The position numbers and the translations under genes were made by a program. A stretch of 52,940 nt of DNA. It comes from Oceanimonas aquatica (GTDB lineage Bacteria; Pseudomonadota; Gammaproteobacteria; Enterobacterales; Aeromonadaceae). A model generated the notes under the pieces. The model ran no database searches. It saw only the letters and a list, made by a program, of their open reading frames with translations, and was not told the DNA's origin. Location: the NCBI RefSeq assembly GCF_030732065.1, contig NZ_JAVBHX010000015.1, positions 1-52,940 of the forward strand, in the 5' to 3' direction. Below are positions 9,370 to 21,049 of the stretch, piece by piece (position 1 is the first letter of the stretch; each line of letters starts with the position of its first letter).

Positions 9370-10686
9370 ATGAACAAGAGATGTAAACAACTGCTGATGG
9401 CCGCCGGACTGGGCCTGCTGTCGGTGACCGGCCAGGCCGCCGAGCTGCTGGACAGAACCGTTGCCCAGGTCAACAACGACGTGGTGCTGGAAAGCCAGCT
9501 CGACGCCCTGGTCAATCAGGTGCGCCAAAGCGCTCAGGCCGCCGGCCAGCCCCTGCCCGACGATCAGCGCCTGCGCAAACAGGCGCTGGAGCGGCTGATC
9601 CTGGAAAGCCTGCAACTGCAGCTGGCCGAGCGGCTGGGCCTGCGCATTACCGATACCCAGCTGGAACAGGCGCTGGCCAATATCGCCCGCGGTGAAGGCA
9701 AAACCCTAGAGCAACTGCGTGCCGGTGCCACCGCCAACGGCCAGAGCTGGGCCGGTTTCCGCGAGCAGGTGCGCAACGAGATCCTGATGAGCGAACTGGC
9801 CCGCAATCAGGTGCGCCGGCGCATCAGCATTTCCGATCAGGAAGTGAAGCAGGTGGTGCAGATGATTCGCGAGCAGGGCCAAAGCAGCGCCCGCTACCGG
9901 GTCGGCAACATTCTGTTGCCCCTGCCCGCCAACCCCAGCGGCGAACAGCTGCGCCAGGCCAACCGTCAGGCCGAGCAATTGCTGGCCGAGCTGAAAAACG
10001 GTGCCGACTTCCGCAAGCTGGCCATCGCCCACAGTGCCGGTCCCAAGGCCCTGGAAGGGGGCGACTGGGGCATGCTGGCCATGGGCGAAATGCCGTCCCT
10101 GTTCAGTGAGGCGGTGAGAAATCAGGCAAAAGGTGATATTATCGGCCCCATTCGCTCCGGTGCCGGCCTGCATATTCTGACCATCCTCGACATGGAAGGC
10201 AGTCAATCCCAGACCGTACAGGCGCTGGAAGTCCGGGCCCGGCATATTCTGATCAAGCCTTCCGTCATTCTGAGTGAAGACAAGGCCAGGGCCATGCTGG
10301 AAGGCTTTGCCCGCTCCATTCGCAACGGTGACGCCACCATGGCGCAACTGGCCGAGCAGTTTTCCGATGATGCCGGCTCTGCCGTCAATGGCGGTGATTT
10401 GGGCTGGGCTTCACCCGAGCTGTATGTCAGCAGTTTTCGTGACACCGTCAGCCGGCTGCAGCCGGGCGAACTGAGTGAACCGTTCCGCTCCGAGCATGGC
10501 TGGCACCTGGTGCGGCTGGAAGACAAGCGGCTGCAGGATGCCACCGAGCAGGCCACCGAGCAGCGGGCCTATCAACTGATTTTCAATCGTCGCTTTACCG
10601 AAGAAGTGCAGACCTGGCTCGACGAGCTCAAGGATCAGGCCTATATCCGTATTGTTGACACTCAATTATTCGATGGTGATTCGTGA
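9370..10686 (+). CDS. surA: Periplasmic chaperone and peptidyl-prolyl isomerase SurA
   Basis: SurA escorts outer-membrane proteins, including LptD, through the periplasm. The chosen ATG gives 438 aa with a signal peptide [20 protein letters not shown] ending at QAA. An in-frame TTG at 9352 would add six residues ahead of the signal and is less likely. The N-terminal chaperone domain starts [20 protein letters not shown]. Two parvulin domains follow, the first with [13 protein letters not shown] and the second with [11 protein letters not shown] and [12 protein letters not shown]. The C-terminal helix ends the protein. The stop overlaps the pdxA GTG start (GTGA). Confidence 0.96.
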   Translation: MNKRCKQLLMAAGLGLLSVTGQAAELLDRTVAQVNNDVVLESQLDALVNQVRQSAQAAGQPLPDDQRLRKQALERLILESLQLQLAERLGLRITDTQLEQALANIARGEGKTLEQLRAGATANGQSWAGFREQVRNEILMSELARNQVRRRISISDQEVKQVVQMIREQGQSSARYRVGNILLPLPANPSGEQLRQANRQAEQLLAELKNGADFRKLAIAHSAGPKALEGGDWGMLAMGEMPSLFSEAVRNQAKGDIIGPIRSGAGLHILTILDMEGSQSQTVQALEVRARHILIKPSVILSEDKARAMLEGFARSIRNGDATMAQLAEQFSDDAGSAVNGGDLGWASPELYVSSFRDTVSRLQPGELSEPFRSEHGWHLVRLEDKRLQDATEQATEQRAYQLIFNRRFTEEVQTWLDELKDQAYIRIVDTQLFDGDS

Positions 10687-11672
10687 GTTGTAAACGCATA
10701 GCCATAACCCCGGGCGAGCCCGCCGGCGTTGGCCCCGAACTGATGCTGGCGCTGGCCGATCTCGACTGGCCGGCCGAGCTGGTAGTGATCGCCGACCCGG
10801 AGCTGATTCAGTCCCGGGCTCAGGCCCTGGGACGTGACATTACCCTGCTGCCCTACCGGCAGCAGGCCGAGCCCGTGCCGCAAAAAGCCGGTACTCTGAC
10901 CATAGAGCCGGTCAAACTGGCCCGGCCCGCCACGCCCGGCGTGCTGGACGAAGCCAATGGCCTCTACGTGCTGGAAACCCTCAAGCGCGCCTCAGACGGC
11001 AACATGAGCGGCGAGTTCGACGCCGTCGTCACCGGCCCGGTCAACAAGGGCATCATCAACAAGGCCGGCGTCTCATTCAGCGGGCACACCGAGTTTTTTG
11101 CCCAGCAGGCCAATGTGCCCGATGTGGTGATGCTGCTGGCCACCCCCGGCCTGCGCGTGGCTCAGGTGACCACTCACATTCCCCTGGCCTATGTGTCCCG
11201 GGCCATCACTCCGGACCGGCTGACCAAGATCACCCGAATTCTCCATACCGAGCTGAAAAGCAAGTTCGGCATTGCCAATCCGCGCATCTATGTGTGCGGC
11301 CTGAACCCCCATGCCGGGGAAGACGGCCACCTGGGGCGGGAGGAGATCGACGTGATCATTCCCACCCTTAACGAACTGCGCGAGGAAGGCATGGATCTGG
11401 TGGGTCCGCTCTCGGCCGATACCATGTTCAACGAAAGATACATGAAGGACGCCGATGCCTTCCTGGCCATGTATCACGACCAGGGCCTGCCGGTACTGAA
11501 GTACATCGGTTTCAGCAAGGCGGTAAACATTACTCTTGGGTTGCCCTTTATTCGTACCTCGGTGGATCACGGCACCGCTCTGGAGCTGGCCGGCACCGAT
11601 CAGATTGACGCAGGCAGCATGCTCTGCGCCCTTAACCAAGCCATTGAGATGATAGAAAAACGCGATGAATAG
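10683..11672 (+). CDS. pdxA: 4-hydroxythreonine-4-phosphate dehydrogenase PdxA
   Basis: PdxA oxidises 4-phosphohydroxy-L-threonine in DXP-dependent pyridoxal phosphate synthesis. It is 329 aa, the E. coli length. It opens with [13 protein letters not shown]. The three metal-binding histidines are recognisable in [18 protein letters not shown] and MYHDQGLP. It starts with GTG overlapping the surA stop by four bases, so it depends on translational coupling. It overlaps rsmA by eight bases. The surA-pdxA-rsmA-apaG-apaH order is the same as in E. coli. Confidence 0.96.
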   Translation: MSCKRIAITPGEPAGVGPELMLALADLDWPAELVVIADPELIQSRAQALGRDITLLPYRQQAEPVPQKAGTLTIEPVKLARPATPGVLDEANGLYVLETLKRASDGNMSGEFDAVVTGPVNKGIINKAGVSFSGHTEFFAQQANVPDVVMLLATPGLRVAQVTTHIPLAYVSRAITPDRLTKITRILHTELKSKFGIANPRIYVCGLNPHAGEDGHLGREEIDVIIPTLNELREEGMDLVGPLSADTMFNERYMKDADAFLAMYHDQGLPVLKYIGFSKAVNITLGLPFIRTSVDHGTALELAGTDQIDAGSMLCALNQAIEMIEKRDE

Positions 11673-12474
11673 CAAGGTCCACCAGGGGCACAAGGCCCGC
11701 AAACGTTTCGGCCAGAACTTTCTGCACGATGACTACACCATCGATCAGATAGTCAACGCCATTCATCCGTCCGACGATTACACCATGGTGGAAATCGGCC
11801 CGGGCCTGGGCGCGCTTACCGGCCCGGTGTGTGACCGCATTCAGCGCCTTAATGTGGTGGAGCTGGACCGGGATCTGGCTGCGCGGCTGGAAACTCACCC
11901 GTTTCTGAAAGACAAGCTCAACATTCACCAGGCCGACGCCATGAAGTTCGACTTCGCCAGCCTGAAAGAGCCGGGCAAGAAGCTGAAAATCTTCGGCAAC
12001 CTGCCCTACAACATCTCCACCCAGCTGATGTTTCACCTGTTTGAGTTCTCCGCGCTGGTGGCCGACATGCACTTTATGCTGCAAAAGGAAGTGGTCAACC
12101 GCCTCGCCGCCGGCCCCGGCAGCAAGGCCTATGGCCGGCTGAGCGTCATGGCCCAGTACTACTGCGAAGTGGTGCCCGTGCTGGAAGTGGGTCCGGAAGC
12201 CTTCAGGCCCGCCCCCAAGGTCGACTCGGCCGTAGTGCGGTTGCTGCCCTTTGAAACCCCGCCGCACCCGGTGAAGCACCTCAAGGATCTGTCCCGGGTC
12301 ACCGCCGACGCCTTTGGCCAGCGCCGAAAGACCATTCGAAACAGCCTGAGCCACCTGTTCAGCGCCGACGAAATTTCGGCCCTGGGGCTGGATGCGTCTG
12401 CCCGTCCGGAGCAGCTGACCCTGGCCCAGTACGCCACCCTCGCCAACGCCCTGTCCCGTAAAAAGGAATCCTGA
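11665..12474 (+). CDS. rsmA: 16S rRNA A1518/A1519 dimethyltransferase RsmA (KsgA)
   Basis: RsmA uses SAM to dimethylate two adjacent adenines in helix 45 of 16S rRNA late in 30S assembly. It is 269 aa. Motifs seen are [11 protein letters not shown] at the N-terminus, the SAM-binding [11 protein letters not shown] (about 43-53), the acidic VVELDRD, and the catalytic NLPYNIST (NLPY). The C-terminal domain has [11 protein letters not shown]. It starts inside the end of pdxA, and its stop shares a base with the apaG start. Confidence 0.97.
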   Translation: MNSKVHQGHKARKRFGQNFLHDDYTIDQIVNAIHPSDDYTMVEIGPGLGALTGPVCDRIQRLNVVELDRDLAARLETHPFLKDKLNIHQADAMKFDFASLKEPGKKLKIFGNLPYNISTQLMFHLFEFSALVADMHFMLQKEVVNRLAAGPGSKAYGRLSVMAQYYCEVVPVLEVGPEAFRPAPKVDSAVVRLLPFETPPHPVKHLKDLSRVTADAFGQRRKTIRNSLSHLFSADEISALGLDASARPEQLTLAQYATLANALSRKKES

Positions 12475-12848
12475 TGTCTGCCGCTGCCATTCATATTTCC
12501 CCGGTTCCCCGCTATCTGGCCGAGCGCTCGTCGCCGGAAGACGATCACTATGTGTTCGCCTACACCATCACCATCGCCAACCAGGGCGATGAGCGGGTCA
12601 CCCTGATCAGCCGTCGCTGGCTGATCACCGATGCCAATGGCAAACGGGTGGAAGTGGAAGGCAGCGGCGTGGTGGGCGAGCAGCCCGCCATTGCCGCGGG
12701 AGACGACTACACCTATACCAGCGGCGTCAGCCTGGAAACCCCGGTGGGCGTGATGGAAGGCTTTTACACTCTGCGCCGGGACGACGGCAGCGAGTTTGAA
12801 GCCCCCATCCCCGCCTTTCGGCTGGCCCTGCCCAACCTGATCAACTGA
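12474..12848 (+). CDS. apaG: ApaG family protein
   Basis: This is a 124-aa protein with the ApaG fold (fibronectin-III-like). It has SPVPRYLAERSSPEDDHYVF, then RVTLISRRWLITDANG and GVVGEQPAI, ending with a FRLALPNLIN tail. The molecular role is unclear; in other bacteria it is linked to cobalt/magnesium phenotypes and Ap4A metabolism through its neighbour apaH. The start overlaps the rsmA stop by one base and the stop overlaps the apaH start, so it is tightly coupled inside the operon. Confidence 0.95.
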   Translation: MSAAAIHISPVPRYLAERSSPEDDHYVFAYTITIANQGDERVTLISRRWLITDANGKRVEVEGSGVVGEQPAIAAGDDYTYTSGVSLETPVGVMEGFYTLRRDDGSEFEAPIPAFRLALPNLIN

Positions 12849-13663
12849 TGGCCACCTATATTGTCGGCGATCTGCAGGGTTGCCTGAGCGAGCTGAACCG
12901 GCTGCTGGCCGAGGTGGGCTTTACTCCGTCCCGGGACCAGCTCTGGCTTACCGGTGATCTGGTGGCCCGGGGGCCCGACTCCCTCGGGTGTCTGCGCCGG
13001 ATCATGGCTCTGGGCGATGCCGCCACCACGGTACTGGGCAATCACGATCTGCACCTGCTGGCGGTGGCGTCTGGCCTGCGCACCCCGAAGAAAGCCGACA
13101 AAATTCACGACATTTTGCACGCCGCCGACCAGGCCGATTTATTGTACTGGCTGCGGCAGCAGCCGTTGCTGGCCGAACATCCCGAGCACGGTTTTGTAAT
13201 GACCCACGCCGGTATTCCGCCTCAGTGGACGGTAGAGCAGGCCCGGGAAGCCGCCCGGGAAGCCGAAGCCGAGCTGCACTCGGCCCACTACCTTGACCGG
13301 CTGCGTGACATGTATGGCAACGAGCCCACGGCCTGGCGTGACGATCTCAACAATTTGGACCGGCTGCGCTTTACCATCAACGCCTTTACCCGCATGCGCC
13401 TGTGCCATGCCGATGGCCGGCTGGACTTTGATTACAAGGAAGGCCTCAAAAACGCGCCCGCGGACCTTCAGCCCTGGTTTGATCTGCGGGGGGATCATCA
13501 GGATCCGCCGCTGGTGTTTGGCCACTGGGCGGCACTGGAAGGTCACTGCGACCGGCCCGGCATTCATGCCCTGGATACCGGCTGTGTCTGGGGTGGCAGC
13601 CTGACCCTGCTGTGCTGGGACACCCATGAGCGCATCAGCACCCCCTGCCCGGTGCATGCCTAA
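12848..13663 (+). CDS. apaH: Symmetrical diadenosine tetraphosphatase ApaH
   Basis: ApaH hydrolyses Ap4A to two ADP and also removes Np4 caps from RNA in E. coli. It is 271 aa and a calcineurin-like metallophosphatase with the motifs GDLQGC (about 7-12), GDLVARGP, GNHDLHL, VMTHAGIPPQW and FGHWAALEG. It closes the lptD-surA-pdxA-rsmA-apaG-apaH operon. A bidirectional terminator lies about 130 bp downstream, with a palindromic repeat in between. Confidence 0.96.
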   Translation: MATYIVGDLQGCLSELNRLLAEVGFTPSRDQLWLTGDLVARGPDSLGCLRRIMALGDAATTVLGNHDLHLLAVASGLRTPKKADKIHDILHAADQADLLYWLRQQPLLAEHPEHGFVMTHAGIPPQWTVEQAREAAREAEAELHSAHYLDRLRDMYGNEPTAWRDDLNNLDRLRFTINAFTRMRLCHADGRLDFDYKEGLKNAPADLQPWFDLRGDHQDPPLVFGHWAALEGHCDRPGIHALDTGCVWGGSLTLLCWDTHERISTPCPVHA

Positions 13664-13678
13664 GGAAATAACTTGCTG

Positions 13679-13780
13679 ATGTCACTCCGGCCTTGAGCCG
13701 GAGTCTTGAGCGATTTACTCAACCGTTTGCAGAAAGATACCGGGCCCGTCATGCTGAACCTGATTCAGTACCGGCATGAC
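13679..13780. repeat. Dispersed palindromic repeats
   Basis: The first element (about 13679-13706) is an inverted repeat TGTCACTCCGGC..GCCGGAGTC with a CTTGA loop. It is identical over 26 bases to a copy at about 48374-48399 and related to the copies at 5694-5774. A second inverted pair, GTCATGC..GCATGAC, sits at about 13748-13780. Both lie in the gap between convergent apaH and folA and contain no ORF. Confidence 0.75.
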
Positions 13781-13790
13781 AGCCTTTAAT

Positions 13791-13818
13791 AAAAAGCCCG
13801 GCATTTGCCGGGCTTTTT
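13791..13818. terminator. Bidirectional Rho-independent terminator (apaH/folA)
   Basis: A near-perfect hairpin AAAAAGCCCGGCA-TT-TGCCGGGCTTTTT gives an A-run on one side and a T-run on the other. It can end both the rightward apaH operon and leftward folA. Confidence 0.92.
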
Positions 13819-13819
13819 A

Positions 13820-14305
13820 TTAAATCCGCTCCAGTACCTGAAAGCGGCAGTCGTATTCGTTGCGCTCGTCGGCAGGGCGGAGCTCTTCCCTTACCAGCTT
13901 CCACTCTTGCTCGGCGATGGCCGGAAAGTAAGTGTCGCCGTCAATGTGGGCATCGATGCGGGTAATGTAAAGCCGCTCGGCCTGCGGCAGCAAGGCCGCA
14001 TAGAGCTGGCCACCGCCCATCACCATCACTTCCTCACTGTCCGCCAGCAGCGCCAGCGCCGCCTCGGGGGACGGCACCAGCTCGGTGCCCGCCGGTGCCT
14101 CGCTCAGGGAACGACTCACAATCACATTGCGCCGCCCCGGCAGCGGCCGGCCAATGGACTCATGGGTATTGCGCCCCATCACCACCGGCTTGCCCAGGGT
14201 AGTTTGCTTGAAATAGGCCAGATCCGCCGGCAGGTGCCAGGGCATGGCGTTATCCTTGCCGATAACGCCATTTTGAGTCATGGCCACAATCATGGATAAC
14301 ATCAT
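13820..14305 (-). CDS. folA: Dihydrofolate reductase
   Basis: FolA reduces dihydrofolate to tetrahydrofolate with NADPH and is the target of trimethoprim. It is 161 aa (E. coli 159). Motifs seen are MIVAMTQNGVIGKDNAMPWHLPADL, with the active-site Asp in PADL, then VMGRNTHESIG, RRNVIVSR and MVMGGGQLYA. It lies 9 bp downstream of obg on the same strand and probably shares its transcript. It ends at the shared terminator with apaH. Confidence 0.97.
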   Translation of the reverse strand: MMLSMIVAMTQNGVIGKDNAMPWHLPADLAYFKQTTLGKPVVMGRNTHESIGRPLPGRRNVIVSRSLSEAPAGTELVPSPEAALALLADSEEVMVMGGGQLYAALLPQAERLYITRIDAHIDGDTYFPAIAEQEWKLVREELRPADERNEYDCRFQVLERI

Positions 14306-14314
14306 GCTGCTACG

Positions 14315-15505
<1,191 letters not shown>

Positions 15506-15542
15506 TTATCCGGCTCGTGCCGAACGTGCCTTTACTAAAGCA

Positions 15543-15572
15543 AAAAGCCCCGCCGGTTGGCGGGGCTTTTTA
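15543..15572. terminator. Rho-independent terminator after rpmA
   Basis: The hairpin AAAAGCCCCGCC-GGTT-GGCGGGGCTTTT lies directly downstream of rpmA on the minus strand and is followed by a T-run in that direction. It separates the two ribosomal protein genes from obg and would set a lower level for obg. Confidence 0.92.
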
Positions 15573-15589
15573 AAAGTTCTGATCGTAAC

Positions 15590-15847
15590 TTACTCGGCTA
15601 CAATGCTGACGAACTTGCGGTTCTGAGGACCTTTAACTTCAAACTTCACCTTGCCATTGGCTTTGGCGAACAGAGTGTGGTCCTTGCCCAGGCCAACGTT
15701 GTCGCCGGCGTGGAATTTGGTGCCGCGCTGACGAACGATGATGTTGCCCGCCAGGACAGATTCACCACCGTAACGCTTTACACCAAGACGTTTGCTTTCT
15801 GAGTCGCGACCGTTACGAGTAGAGCCGCCTGCTTTTTTGTGTGCCAT
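15590..15847 (-). CDS. rpmA: 50S ribosomal protein L27
   Basis: An 85-aa basic protein starting [20 protein letters not shown], the conserved L27 N-terminal tail that reaches the peptidyl transferase centre. [20 protein letters not shown] follows. It lies 17 bp after rplU on the same strand, the universal L21-L27 pairing. No N-terminal prepeptide is present, unlike Firmicutes L27. Confidence 0.98.
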   Translation of the reverse strand: MAHKKAGGSTRNGRDSESKRLGVKRYGGESVLAGNIIVRQRGTKFHAGDNVGLGKDHTLFAKANGKVKFEVKGPQNRKFVSIVAE

Positions 15848-15864
15848 GGAACTTAACTCCTCTC

Positions 15865-16176
15865 TTAGGCGCTGATACCAGTGATTTTCACTTCAGTGAA
15901 CCACTGACGGTGACCCTGCTGTTTGCGAGAGTGCTTACGACGACGGAATTTAACGATCTTGACCTTTTTGCCACGACCGTGAGTAACTACTTCAGCAGTT
16001 ACCTTGCCACCATCAACGTAGGGTACACCTACTTTAACGTCTTCACCTTGGGCCACCATCAGCACTTTGTCGAATTCGACAGCAGCGCCGGTTTCTACGT
16101 CCAGCTTTTCCAGACGAACTACCTGGCCTTCGGCTACACGGTGCTGTTTTCCGCCGCTTTGGATTACCGCGTACAT
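15865..16176 (-). CDS. rplU: 50S ribosomal protein L21
   Basis: A 103-aa protein starting [20 protein letters not shown], with [20 protein letters not shown] in its C-terminal half, the L21 signature. It is the first gene of the rplU-rpmA operon and has a clear sigma-70 promoter upstream. It is divergent from ispB, the same arrangement as in E. coli. Confidence 0.98.
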   Translation of the reverse strand: MYAVIQSGGKQHRVAEGQVVRLEKLDVETGAAVEFDKVLMVAQGEDVKVGVPYVDGGKVTAEVVTHGRGKKVKIVKFRRRKHSRKQQGHRQWFTEVKITGISA

Positions 16177-16247
16177 GATTTTAACTCCGAATATGGCACT
16201 TTCACCCCTGGGGGCCGTGCACTAAAACTGTTTTACAATGGTCGCGC

Positions 16248-16276
16248 ATTGTACGCAAATTGATCCCCCGAGACAA
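16248..16276 (-). promoter_or_regulatory. Sigma-70 promoter of rplU-rpmA
   Basis: On the minus strand there is -35 TTGTCT (16271-16276), a 17-bp spacer and -10 TACAAT (16248-16253). The predicted leader is about 65-70 nt. Confidence 0.7.
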
Positions 16277-16410
16277 GGGGAGAGAGCGCAAAAAAATGAT
16301 GCCCGTCCGCATTGCAGACCATGCCTGCCCGGACAGGTTTATCCCTTTGACGAATCGTGTAAAATCCTATCATCAATGAATTCACACTGCATCGTCCGGC
16401 TTATAACTTT

Positions 16411-17385
16411 ATGGTAGATATCAACAGGATCAAACAACTGACCGAGCAGGACATGCAAGCGGTCAACGAGCTTATCATGACCCGTCTGCAATCGGACGTG
16501 AGCCTTATTAACCAGCTGGGCTTTTACATCGTCAGTGCCGGCGGCAAGCGCATGCGCCCCATGCTGACCGTGCTGGCGGCCCGAGCCCTGGGCTATGAGG
16601 GCGATGCTCACCAGAAGCTGGCCGCCATCATCGAATTCATTCACACCGCCACCCTGCTGCACGACGACGTGGTGGACGAGTCTGATCTGCGCCGGGGCCG
16701 GGATACCGCCAACGCCCTGTTCGGCAACGCCGCCAGTGTGCTGGTGGGGGATTTTCTCTACACCCGCGCCTTTCAGATGATGACCGAGCTCGACAACATG
16801 CGCATCATGCACATACTGAGCGACGCCACCAACATCATCGCCGAAGGGGAAGTGCTGCAGCTGATGAACTGCAACGATCCCGATACCACCGAAGCCAGTT
16901 ACATGCAGGTGATCTACTGCAAAACCGCCAAGCTGTTTGAAGCCGCCACGCGTCTGGCGGCGGTGCTGACCCACCAGCCCGAGGTGACCGAGCAGGCCAT
17001 GCTCGACTACGGCAAGTACCTGGGCACCGCCTTTCAGCTAATGGACGATGTCATGGACTATTGCTCGGACGCCAGCGATATGGGCAAGAACGTGGGCGAC
17101 GATCTGGCCGAGGGCAAGCCTACCCTGCCCCTGCTGCGGGCCATGGAAAAGGGCACCGATGCCCAGCGTGAACGCATTCGCGATGCCATCGCCAACCGTA
17201 CCGGCATGGAGCACCTGGACGAGATCATGACCATTCTCGAGCAGACCGAGGCGCTGGAATACAGTCGCCAGCGCGCCCGGGAAGAAGCGCAGAAAGCCAT
17301 TGACGCCCTGGCCGTGCTGCCCGACTCGGAGCACAAGGCAGCCCTGGTGGATCTGGCCCATATGGCGGTAGAGCGCAGCCGCTGA
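16411..17385 (+). CDS. ispB: Octaprenyl diphosphate synthase IspB
   Basis: IspB elongates FPP with IPP to make the octaprenyl side chain of ubiquinone and menaquinone. It is 324 aa (E. coli 323). Both aspartate-rich motifs are intact: the first is LLHDDVVDESDLRRG (about 83-97), the second FQLMDDVMDYCSDASDMGKN. It carries GKRMRPML near the N-terminus. A possible promoter is TTGACG (16347) with TATCAT 15 bp later, a short spacer and so uncertain. It is divergent from rplU and convergent with purA, with a terminator between. Confidence 0.95.
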   Translation: MVDINRIKQLTEQDMQAVNELIMTRLQSDVSLINQLGFYIVSAGGKRMRPMLTVLAARALGYEGDAHQKLAAIIEFIHTATLLHDDVVDESDLRRGRDTANALFGNAASVLVGDFLYTRAFQMMTELDNMRIMHILSDATNIIAEGEVLQLMNCNDPDTTEASYMQVIYCKTAKLFEAATRLAAVLTHQPEVTEQAMLDYGKYLGTAFQLMDDVMDYCSDASDMGKNVGDDLAEGKPTLPLLRAMEKGTDAQRERIRDAIANRTGMEHLDEIMTILEQTEALEYSRQRAREEAQKAIDALAVLPDSEHKAALVDLAHMAVERSR

Positions 17386-17450
17386 TTTCGTGAGGGTTGA
17401 GAAGCAAAACGTCTCACCTCTCCCCTGACACCTCTCTCCTCACCACAAAC

Positions 17451-17482
17451 AAAAACGCCGGCTCAATGAGCCGGCGTTTTTT
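17451..17482. terminator. Bidirectional terminator (ispB/purA)
   Basis: The hairpin AAAAACGCCGGCTC-AAT-GAGCCGGCGTTTTTT serves convergent ispB (+) and purA (-). Confidence 0.93.
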
Positions 17483-17500
17483 CTGCGTGCCGTCAGGGTA

Positions 17501-18832
<1,332 letters not shown>

Positions 18833-18897
18833 CTAACAAATTTTGACCAAGGCCGGAACTGCCAGACGGCCGGATTGCTGAAAATATTGCCAGGCAA

Positions 18898-18926
18898 TAA
18901 AAAGCCCGGTTGCCCGGGCTTTTTTA
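18898..18926 (-). terminator. Rho-independent terminator after hflC
   Basis: On the minus strand a hairpin AAAAAAGCCCGG..CCGGGCTTTTT directly follows the hflC stop codon and ends in a T-run. It closes the long nnr-to-hflC transcript. Confidence 0.88.
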
Positions 18927-19814
18927 TCAGTTGGATCCGGCGGGATCCTTGAGGAAGCGGAAGAAATCCCCTTCCGGTTTGAGGATCATCATGTCGCCTC
19001 CCTGCTCGAAGCTCTTGCGGTAGGCTTCAAGGCTGCGGATGAAGCTGAAGAACTCCGGATCGGCGGAGTAGGCCTCGGCGTAAATTTTCGCCGCCTCGGC
19101 ATCCCCTTCACCACGCAGGGTACGGGAGTTGCGCTGGGCATCGGCTATCATGATGGTCACCCGGCGGTCCGCTTCGGCCTTGATGATTTCAGCCTGTTCA
19201 CGGCCTTCGGAGCGATGCTCCCGGGCCACGGCGGTCCGCTCGGCGCGCATGCGCTGGTAGATGGAGTTGGACACCTCGGTGGGCAGGTTGATCTGCTTGA
19301 TACGCACATCCAGCACCTTGATACCCAGCTCGGACGACGACTCCAGCAGCCCCTTGAGCGCACTTTCCATCACGTCACCCCGCTCTCCGGACACGATATC
19401 GCGAATGGTACGGCTACCGATTTCCGAACGCAGACTGTTGTTGATCCGCCGGCGCAGCAGGCTTTCGGCCTGCAGCCGGTTACCGCCGCCGGTGGCCAGA
19501 TAGTAGGCTGCGAAGTTGTCGATGCGCCACTTCACGTAGGAGTCGATGATCAAATCCTTTTTCTCGGAGGTCACAAAGCGATCCACCTGATCATCCAGGG
19601 TCTGAATGCGGGCATCAAGTTTGCGCACCTGATCGATCATCGGCACCTTGAAGTGCAGGCCGGGCTGGTACACGGTGGGCAGCTCGGAGTCCTGCTCACG
19701 CTTGACCTTGCCGAACTGCAGCACGATGCCGCGCTCGCCCTCGGCCACTACAAACACCGAGGAAAACAACAGTATCGCCAGCAGGGCCAGCACCACGAGT
19801 AATACTCTTTTCAT
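18927..19814 (-). CDS. hflC: FtsH protease modulator HflC
   Basis: HflC forms, with HflK, a large SPFH/prohibitin-type cage around the FtsH protease in the inner membrane. It is 295 aa. One N-terminal membrane helix (about 4-24, LLVVLALLAILLFSSVFVV) is followed by the SPFH domain (GIVLQFGKVKRE, YQPGLHFKVPMIDQV) and a coiled-coil region with DAEAAKIYAEAYSADPEFF. It lies 3 bp downstream of hflK, so the two are cotranscribed and made in step. Confidence 0.96.
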   Translation of the reverse strand: MKRVLLVVLALLAILLFSSVFVVAEGERGIVLQFGKVKREQDSELPTVYQPGLHFKVPMIDQVRKLDARIQTLDDQVDRFVTSEKKDLIIDSYVKWRIDNFAAYYLATGGGNRLQAESLLRRRINNSLRSEIGSRTIRDIVSGERGDVMESALKGLLESSSELGIKVLDVRIKQINLPTEVSNSIYQRMRAERTAVAREHRSEGREQAEIIKAEADRRVTIMIADAQRNSRTLRGEGDAEAAKIYAEAYSADPEFFSFIRSLEAYRKSFEQGGDMMILKPEGDFFRFLKDPAGSN

Positions 19815-19817
19815 CGC

Positions 19818-20987
19818 TTAGTTTCTCCCTGACGTCGGACGAATGTTGCCTCTGTCGGAGCCGGGCCGAAGCTGGCCGCTGTCCTGACCGGAAGGCACAT
19901 TATTGTTGTTCAGATAGTCAGACGTGATCACGTTGGGATCCACCTTGGCCTCACGACGAGCCTGCTGCTCCATGAGCTTGTCGAGCGGCAGATACATCAG
20001 GCTGTTATTGCCCTCGGGGGTGTCCACCACCACCTTGTTCACCTTGCTGTATATCTCTTCCATGGTCTCCAGATAGATACGCTGGCGAGTCAGGCCGGGC
20101 TGCAGCTCATACTGGGGCAGCAGCTCGCGGAAGCGGGCCACCTCACCCTCGGCACGCAGGGCCACCTGCTGCTTGTAGGCCTCGGCTTCCTGCAGCAGAC
20201 GCTGAGCCTGACCACGGGCCTTGGGTTCAATTTCCCGGGCATAGGCTTCGGCTTCACGAATAAAGCGCTGTTCATCTTCCTGAGCGGCGATGGCATCATC
20301 AAAGGCGTCCTTCACCTCTTCCGGCGGACGGGCCGGCAGGAAGTTGAGATCCAGAATCATCAGGCCCAGCTGGTAGGGCTCGATAATTTGCTCCAGCAGC
20401 TCACGGGTTTCCTGACGCACTCGCTCACGCCCCACGGTCAGCACGTCGTCCATGGTGCTGTGACCCACCACGTAACGCAGGGCGCTGTCGAGGGCCTGAT
20501 GCAGACTGTCGTCGGCATTGGTGACGTTGAACAGGTAGTCACGGGGCTCGATCACCCGGTACTGCACGTCCATTTCCACCCGCACCAGGTTTTCGTCCCG
20601 GGTCAGCATAAAGCCGGACGCCGGCAGGGAACGCACGGTTTCCACGTCAACCGGATACACCCGGTCGATGAAGGTGGCTTTCCAGCTCAGGCCGGGCTCT
20701 ACCGTCTGGTAGAACTTGCCAAAGCGCAATACCACGCCGCGCTGGGCTTCGCCGATGGTGTAGAAACCACTCACCACCCACACCGCCAGAGCGATGACCA
20801 GCGCCACCGTGATCCCGAACGAACCGAGACCACCGCCGCTGCCGGAGCCGCGGTTACCCAGCAGTCCACCCAGTTTTCCGCTCAGGTTGCGAATCACCTT
20901 GTCCAGATCCGGCGGGCCCTGATGCTTGCCGTCATTCCCCCAGGGATCACGGTCTTTGCCACCATTTCCAGGCTCATTCCAAGCCAT
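19818..20987 (-). CDS. hflK: FtsH protease modulator HflK
   Basis: HflK is the partner of HflC in the FtsH-associated membrane complex. It is 389 aa. The cytoplasmic N-terminus is Gly/Pro rich (MAWNEPGNGGKDRDPWG). The membrane helix is at about 57-77 (FGITVALVIALAVWVVSGFY). The SPFH domain has GVVLRFGKFYQTVEPGL, and a charged helical stalk follows (EAEAYAREIEPKARGQ). The low-complexity C-terminus ends in RPTSGRN. It follows hflX by about 60 bp in the same transcript order as E. coli. Confidence 0.96.
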   Translation of the reverse strand: MAWNEPGNGGKDRDPWGNDGKHQGPPDLDKVIRNLSGKLGGLLGNRGSGSGGGLGSFGITVALVIALAVWVVSGFYTIGEAQRGVVLRFGKFYQTVEPGLSWKATFIDRVYPVDVETVRSLPASGFMLTRDENLVRVEMDVQYRVIEPRDYLFNVTNADDSLHQALDSALRYVVGHSTMDDVLTVGRERVRQETRELLEQIIEPYQLGLMILDLNFLPARPPEEVKDAFDDAIAAQEDEQRFIREAEAYAREIEPKARGQAQRLLQEAEAYKQQVALRAEGEVARFRELLPQYELQPGLTRQRIYLETMEEIYSKVNKVVVDTPEGNNSLMYLPLDKLMEQQARREAKVDPNVITSDYLNNNNVPSGQDSGQLRPGSDRGNIRPTSGRN

Positions 20988-21049
20988 TTGTATCTCCGTC
21001 TTTCTGGTTTATGGGATTAACTCTATCAAGCAATTGATCATTCAGGCAA

